Shown here: one piece after another, positions 60,022 to 64,000 of the stretch
Layout: each line of letters opens with the position of its first letter
Position numbering within the stretch: the first letter of the stretch is position 1
From: Nocardia salmonicida NBRC 13393
GTDB taxonomy: Bacteria > Actinomycetota > Actinomycetes > Mycobacteriales > Mycobacteriaceae
NCBI RefSeq assembly: GCF_001613085.1
Contig: NZ_BDBR01000019.1
Coordinates: 1-64,000, forward strand
Direction of reading: 5' to 3'
Length of the DNA stretch: 64,000 bases
Program-made: the position numbers and the translations under genes
The notes under the pieces: model-generated
What the model was told of the DNA's origin: nothing
The model's database searches: none
The model's input: the letters and a program-made list of their open reading frames with translations, nothing else

Positions 60022-60883
60022 GCAATCGCGACATCCGCCGGTCGGCGAGCACCTTGCCGCCGGTCTGGCAGGTGGCGCAGTACTGGAACGAGCGCTCCGC
60101 GTAGGAGACCTCGCGCACGGTGTCCCCGCACACGGGGCACGGCTGGCCGGTCCTGGCGTGAACCCGCATGCCCGAACGCTTCTCGCCCTTCAACCGGGCC
60201 GCGTCCTGACCCACCGACCGATCGACCGCGTCGAGCAGAACTGTGCGCATCGCGGTGTACAACTGCGAAACCTTCTCCGCCGACATCGTTTTGGTGTTCG
60301 CGAACGGCGAGATCTTCGCGGTGTGCAGGATCTCGTCGGAATAGGCGTTGCCGATCCCGGCGATCAAGGTCTGATCCACGATCGCGGTCTTGATCCGCTG
60401 CGAGGTGCTTTTCAGCAGCGCGGCGAATTCGTCCTCGGTCAGTCCCAGCGCGTCCGGCCCGAGCCGCGCGATGCCCGGCACCAGCTCCGGATCCTCGACG
60501 ACATACACCGCCAGCCGTTTCTTGGTGCCCGCCTCGGTCAAGTCGATCGCGGGCGTGGCCCCCTCGGGCGTGAAGAAATGCACGCGCAGCGCCAGCGGGC
60601 TCTTTCCACCCGGCTTGGGCGGCAACGGATTCGGCTCATCGATCCAGCGCAACCACCCACCGCGCGACAGATGGGTGATCAACCAGAGTCCGCCACAATC
60701 CATTCCGAGGAATTTCCCCCACCGCCCGGCGCCGGTGACATCGCGGCCGGACAACGCGGTCACCGGCGGATCGAAGGTCTTCACCGCGCTCAGGGCCGCC
60801 ACGTCCACACGGCCGACCACAGCGCCGACGGCATGATCCCGAAGGAACTGCGCCAACGCCTCTATTTCCGGCAGCTCGGGCAC
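60014..60883 (-). CDS. Fpg/Nei-family DNA glycosylase
   Basis: A 289-aa base-excision-repair glycosylase. It starts MPELPEIEALAQFLRD, so processing exposes the catalytic Pro2 with Glu3. The helix-two-turn-helix has LIAGIGNAYSDEILHTAKIS and the C-terminal zinc finger is CPVCG ... YCATC. It should remove oxidised bases such as 8-oxoguanine or formamidopyrimidine; whether it is Fpg or Nei type is unclear. GTG start at 60883 with TAAACT seven nt upstream (leaderless). Convergent overlap with the flavoprotein gene. Confidence 0.9.
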   Translation of the reverse strand: MPELPEIEALAQFLRDHAVGAVVGRVDVAALSAVKTFDPPVTALSGRDVTGAGRWGKFLGMDCGGLWLITHLSRGGWLRWIDEPNPLPPKPGGKSPLALRVHFFTPEGATPAIDLTEAGTKKRLAVYVVEDPELVPGIARLGPDALGLTEDEFAALLKSTSQRIKTAIVDQTLIAGIGNAYSDEILHTAKISPFANTKTMSAEKVSQLYTAMRTVLLDAVDRSVGQDAARLKGEKRSGMRVHARTGQPCPVCGDTVREVSYAERSFQYCATCQTGGKVLADRRMSRLLK

Positions 60884-60926
60884 GGTTGCCAGTTTAGCGA
60901 TCTCTCGCGGATCGGCGCGGGATCCG

Positions 60927-61667
60927 TCAGCCGGCGCGGAGCAGATAAACGTCCATGATCCAGCCTTTTTCCGCGCGCAGTTCGGTGCGGCGGGCCACGA
61001 TATCGCGTTCGACCTCGCGCAGATTTCCCTCGATCAGCGTTTCGTCGGGCATGCCGAGGTAGGCACCCCACCAGATCTGGATATCGTCGCCGCGAACCTC
61101 GGTGAACGAGCATTCGCCGTCGAGCATCACCACGGTCGATCCGGGACCGAGCCCTTCTTCGCGCAGTCGGCGCCCGGTCGTGACATGGACGGGTTCGCCG
61201 ATCCGGTGCAGCACCATGCGGTGGCGGGCGGCGAGCGCGGCGATGCTGGTGACGCCCGGGATCACCTCGTAGTCGAAGTCGGCGCGCCCCCGCGCGAGCA
61301 CGTGCTCGACCATCCGCAGGGTGCTGTCGTAGAGCGCCGGATCGCCCCACACGAGGATCGCGCCGATGCCGTCCACCTGGTCGAACGCGGCTTCGAGGAG
61401 TTCGGAGCGCCGTTCGTGCCAGTCCACGACGACGCCTGCGTAGTCCGCGGGGGTGCGCTCGCGCGGCGGGTCGGCGATCTCGATGATCCGATGCGGCGTG
61501 TCCACGTGCTCGGCCAAGATCGTGGTGCGTACGTCGACGAGTTCCTGTTTCTCGGCGCCCTTGCCGATCACGAAGAAGGCCTCGGCCTTCCGCATGGCCT
61601 TGACCGCCTGCACCGTCACCTGGTCGGGGTCTCCCGCACCGATGCCGATCACGTAGAGCTTGCGCAT
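60927..61667 (-). CDS. cobF: Precorrin-6A synthase (deacetylating)
   Basis: A 246-aa SAM-dependent tetrapyrrole methylase of the aerobic cobalamin pathway, methylating at C-1 and releasing acetate. It begins MRKLYVIGIGAGDPDQVTVQ, with ILVWGDPALYDSTLRM, VIPGVTSIAALAARHRM and LDGECSF as methylase motifs. ATG at 61667 is used because upstream in-frame codons would run into thyA regulatory DNA. No other cob gene is nearby, so the pathway is scattered. No cobalamin riboswitch seen in front. Confidence 0.93.
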   Translation of the reverse strand: MRKLYVIGIGAGDPDQVTVQAVKAMRKAEAFFVIGKGAEKQELVDVRTTILAEHVDTPHRIIEIADPPRERTPADYAGVVVDWHERRSELLEAAFDQVDGIGAILVWGDPALYDSTLRMVEHVLARGRADFDYEVIPGVTSIAALAARHRMVLHRIGEPVHVTTGRRLREEGLGPGSTVVMLDGECSFTEVRGDDIQIWWGAYLGMPDETLIEGNLREVERDIVARRTELRAEKGWIMDVYLLRAG

Positions 61668-61725
61668 AGCCGAAGAGCTTGCCAGGTGCCGATCCGCCGA
61701 GCCCACCCCCGTAGAATCGCAAGAC

Positions 61726-62529
61726 GTGGCCACCCCTGATACGCAGTACGAGGATCTGCTCCGGCTCGTTCTGGAGCAAGGCACGCCCAAGGCCGATCGC
61801 ACCGGTACCGGAACCCGCAGCATCTTCGGTCACCAACTGCGCTACGACCTGGCCGAGTCCTTCCCGCTGATCACCACCAAGCGGGTCCACATGAAGTCCA
61901 TCGCCTACGAACTGCTGTGGTTCCTACGCGGCGATTCCAATGTTTCCTGGCTGCGCGAACACGGCGTCACCATCTGGGACGAATGGGCCGACGCCAAGGG
62001 TGAACTCGGTCCCGTCTACGGCGTGCAGTGGCGCTCGTGGCCGACCCCGGACGGCACCCACATCGACCAGATCGCCCAGGTACTGCACACCCTGCGCACC
62101 GACCCCGATTCGCGCCGGATGATCGTCTCGGCCTGGAACGTGGCCGACCTGGACAAGATGGCCCTCGCCCCCTGCCACGCGTTCTTCCAGTTCTACGTCG
62201 CCGACGGCAAACTGTCCTGCCAGCTGTACCAGCGCAGCGCCGACCTGTTCCTCGGCGTGCCGTTCAATATCGCCAGCTACGCCCTGCTCACCCTGATGGT
62301 CGCCCAGCAGACCGAGCTCGAGCCGGGCGAGTTCATCTGGACCGGCGGCGACGTGCACATCTACGACAACCACGTCGACCAGGTTCGCGAGCAGCTCACC
62401 CGTGAGCCCTACCCGTTCCCGACGCTGCACCTGCGCCCGGCGACGAGCCTGTTCGATTACGCCTACGAAGACATCGAGGTGTCCGACTACAAACATCACC
62501 CCGGCATCAAGGCGCCGGTGGCGGTGTGA
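61726..62529 (+). CDS. thyA: Thymidylate synthase
   Basis: A 267-aa enzyme making dTMP from dUMP and methylene-THF. Catalytic Cys150 in ALAPCHAFFQFYV; other motifs DRTGTGTRSIFGHQLRYDL, SIAYELLWFLRGD, PVYGVQWRSW and QRSADLFLGVPFNIASYALL. GTG at 61726 with TAGAAT eight nt upstream, so a leaderless mRNA; no ribosome site is seen. It is followed by folA with a GTGA overlap, linking dTMP formation to recycling of dihydrofolate. Confidence 0.97.
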   Translation: MATPDTQYEDLLRLVLEQGTPKADRTGTGTRSIFGHQLRYDLAESFPLITTKRVHMKSIAYELLWFLRGDSNVSWLREHGVTIWDEWADAKGELGPVYGVQWRSWPTPDGTHIDQIAQVLHTLRTDPDSRRMIVSAWNVADLDKMALAPCHAFFQFYVADGKLSCQLYQRSADLFLGVPFNIASYALLTLMVAQQTELEPGEFIWTGGDVHIYDNHVDQVREQLTREPYPFPTLHLRPATSLFDYAYEDIEVSDYKHHPGIKAPVAV

Positions 62530-63011
62530 AGATGATCGGCCTGATCTGGGCGCAGGCGAACAACGGTGTGATCGGCGTCGACAACACGATTCCGTGGCGC
62601 GTGCCCGAGGACATGGCCAATTTCCGCGATACCACGATGGGTCACCCGGTGATCATGGGTAGACGGACGTGGGATTCGCTCCCGGCGAGTTTTCGTCCGC
62701 TGTCGGGCCGCCGGAATATCGTAGTCACCCGCCAGACTGATTGGGCTACAGAAGGCGCCGAACGCGCTGCCTCGGTGCCCGACGCGCTGACCATGACCGA
62801 CGAGACCGACACCTGGGTGGCCGGTGGCGGCGAGATCTACCGCGCTGCGCTGCCGCTCGCGACGACGCTGCTGGTCACCGAGGTCGACACCACCGTGGCG
62901 GGCGATGCCTTCGCCCCGGTCATCGGCCCGGAATGGCATGCGGACGACACGCCGTGGCTGACCTCGAAATCCGGTCTGCGCTACCGCATTCGCCGCTACA
63001 CCCGCGACTGA
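62526..63011 (+). CDS. folA: Dihydrofolate reductase
   Basis: A 161-aa DHFR (or 159 aa from ATG 62532): MIGLIWAQANNGVIGVDNTI with PWRVPEDMANFRDTTMGHPV, IMGRRTWDSLP and VAGGGEIYRAALPLATTLLV. It reduces the dihydrofolate produced by ThyA. Translation is coupled through the thyA stop. This is the standard thyA-folA pair and the target of trimethoprim. Confidence 0.95.
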   Translation: MKMIGLIWAQANNGVIGVDNTIPWRVPEDMANFRDTTMGHPVIMGRRTWDSLPASFRPLSGRRNIVVTRQTDWATEGAERAASVPDALTMTDETDTWVAGGGEIYRAALPLATTLLVTEVDTTVAGDAFAPVIGPEWHADDTPWLTSKSGLRYRIRRYTRD

Positions 63012-63116
63012 CAACACCCAGCTAACGGTCACGGCAAAACGCCCGAACGCGTGGGCGCTGTCGGGCATACTCCTTCGAAGACCAGCCCGCGAGAAGCCTG
63101 CGAAAGGCCCGATCCA

Positions 63117-63443
63117 ATGGACAAGAAATCGCTGACCGCGGTGGCCCGTCAACAGCTCAAGCTGGCGGCCACCTCGACGAGCGGCCGGAGTTCGCAAACC
63201 CTCATCGGCGGCCATACCCATGTGCTGCGCCAGACGGTCGTCGCGCTGGCCGAGGGCCAGAGCCTGGCCGAACACGACAACGCGGGTGACGCCACCATCC
63301 AGGTGCTCTCCGGCACGCTGGTGCTGATCGCGGGCACCGACGAGTGGAAGGGTTCGGCGGGCGATCTCCTCGTAGTGCCGCGCGCCCGCCACAGCGTCAA
63401 AGCCGTCGACGACGTCACATTTTTGCTGACCGTCGCGAAATAG
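63117..63443 (+). CDS. Cupin-domain protein
   Basis: A 108-aa small cupin: LIGGHTHVLRQTVVALAEGQ, then AEHDNAGDATIQVLSGTLVL and GDLLVVPRARHSVKAVDDVT. H, D/N and H residues in the two cupin motifs could hold a metal. ATG at 63117 (MDKKSL) is chosen as the start of a coherent fold; upstream in-frame codons reach 63051. Lies between folA and the DyP peroxidase; role unknown, perhaps small-molecule binding or stress response. Confidence 0.82.
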   Translation: MDKKSLTAVARQQLKLAATSTSGRSSQTLIGGHTHVLRQTVVALAEGQSLAEHDNAGDATIQVLSGTLVLIAGTDEWKGSAGDLLVVPRARHSVKAVDDVTFLLTVAK

Positions 63444-63461
63444 CAGGTCGATCGCCCGAAG

Positions 63462-63487
63462 TGATCAACACCTCGAGGTGTTGATCA
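63462..63487. promoter_or_regulatory. Perfect 26-bp palindrome upstream of the DyP peroxidase
   Basis: Half-site TGATCAACACCTC followed by its exact complement, centred on CTCGAG; 34 nt before the DyP start. It has no loop, so it suits a protein-binding site (operator) better than a terminator. Confidence 0.65.
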
Positions 63488-63520
63488 AACCTGTCGGTTC
63501 GGAGCCGTACTGTGGACGCC

Positions 63521-64000
63521 ATGGGTGAGCCACAGCCGATCCTCGATCCACTCACGCCGTCCGCGATTTTCCTTGTCGCCACCATCGACTCCGGTGGCGA
63601 ATCCGCGGTCCGTGACCTCTTGGCAGACATCTCCGGATTGCGCCGTTCGATCGGATTCCGAGTACCCGGCGAAGGACTGACCTGCGTCACCTCGATCGGC
63701 TCCGCGGCCTGGGACCGGCTCTTCGTCGGCCCGAAACCCGCTGAGCTGCACGAGTTTCCCGGCTACGACGGTCCGATCCACAGCGCACCGGCCACCCCGG
63801 GCGACCTGTTCTTCCACATCAGGGGCGAGACCCAGGGCCCGTGCTTCGAACTCGCCATGGTGATCGGCGCCCGCCTCCAAGGCGCGGCGACGATCGTCGA
63901 CGAGACAGTCGGCTTCCGCTATTTCGAACAGCGCGACCTGCTCGGCTTCGTCGACGGCACCGAGAACCCGGAGGGCCGAGGCGCGGTCTCGGCGGCGCTG
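63521..64000 (+). CDS. DyP-type heme peroxidase (3' end beyond window)
   Basis: ATG at 63521; 160 codons are visible before the right edge. It matches the first half of a dye-decolourising peroxidase: ferredoxin-like beginning (AIFLVATIDSGGE), VTSIGSAAWDRLF, and GFVDGTENPEGRG, the GxxDG signature whose Asp is the distal catalytic acid. The proximal heme His lies downstream of the window. TACTGT ends seven nt before the ATG (leaderless). Candidate operator just upstream. Often associated with encapsulins or heme iron release; no encapsulin visible here. Confidence 0.93.
   Translation, partial: MGEPQPILDPLTPSAIFLVATIDSGGESAVRDLLADISGLRRSIGFRVPGEGLTCVTSIGSAAWDRLFVGPKPAELHEFPGYDGPIHSAPATPGDLFFHIRGETQGPCFELAMVIGARLQGAATIVDETVGFRYFEQRDLLGFVDGTENPEGRGAVSAAL

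Noticed and set aside
61668..61725. Cobalamin riboswitch before cobF
   Set aside because: The divergent gap is only 58 nt; no room or B12-box sequence.
1..64000. CRISPR array, prophage, insertion sequence or integrase
   Set aside because: No regular direct-repeat array, transposase, integrase or phage structural gene was found on either strand.

Overview
The window is high-GC actinobacterial chromosome, most likely Nocardia or a close relative in the Mycobacteriales. The evidence is four MspA/NfpA-type outer-membrane porins, an mprAB-pepD-moaB2 block, a cvnABCD conservon, a Glp/GlpR pair, and gene order that I recognise as the mirror image of Mycobacterium tuberculosis Rv0946c-Rv0996 over most of 3-45 kb. 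No phage, insertion sequence, integrase or CRISPR array was seen. All family names come from motifs and remembered synteny; no search was run.

Layout. 0-2.7 kb: a radical SAM/SPASM gene running off the left edge, divergent from an unusual XRE helix-turn-helix/peptide deformylase fusion. 3-9.7 kb: tRNA-Ala(CGC), glpR-rimJ-glp-galU (minus strand), then 5-formyl-THF cyclo-ligase, a Ruc-like chaperone, a SAF-domain protein and mscL (plus). 9.7-12.9 kb: a duplicated two-gene porin operon. 13.4-17.7 kb: a small coupled gene, moaB2, pepD, mprB and mprA, with paired CTGAGA repeats in front of both mprA and pepD. 18-23 kb: the conservon cvnABCD plus a degenerate MHYT-like membrane protein. 23.5-26.8 kb: a 74-aa gene with a structured leader, then a divergent zinc-starvation island: CobW/Mrf-like protein, L31B and L32 to the left, L28, L33, S14 and S18 to the right, around candidate Zur boxes.

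27-45 kb is mostly core metabolism and envelope: LysM-lectin protein, lipoprotein, purN-purH, perM, a DUF5336 antigen, sucCD, a CRP-site-preceded M23 peptidase, an SRPBCC-SDR fusion, UvrD1/PcrA helicase, chorismate mutase, gabD and pgi. 45-57 kb is more accessory: a K+ channel, a P-loop kinase, an AidB-like dehydrogenase with a TetR regulator, an enoyl-CoA hydratase/acyltransferase-like pair, a scar in which a TetR gene and a DUF4386-like gene have both lost their 5' ends, an intact TetR paralogue, a membrane esterase, an MprF-like protein, and a PPOX/MocR divergent pair. 57-64 kb: DUF2630, a flavoprotein disulfide reductase, an Fpg/Nei glycosylase, cobF, thyA-folA, a cupin and a DyP peroxidase cut by the right edge.

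The most novel-looking unit is the radical SAM gene with the HTH-deformylase fusion at the left end. Two general features recur: many genes have a TANNNT hexamer 6-8 nt before the start codon (leaderless architecture), and short translational overlaps (ATGA, GTGA, TGATG) tie operons together.
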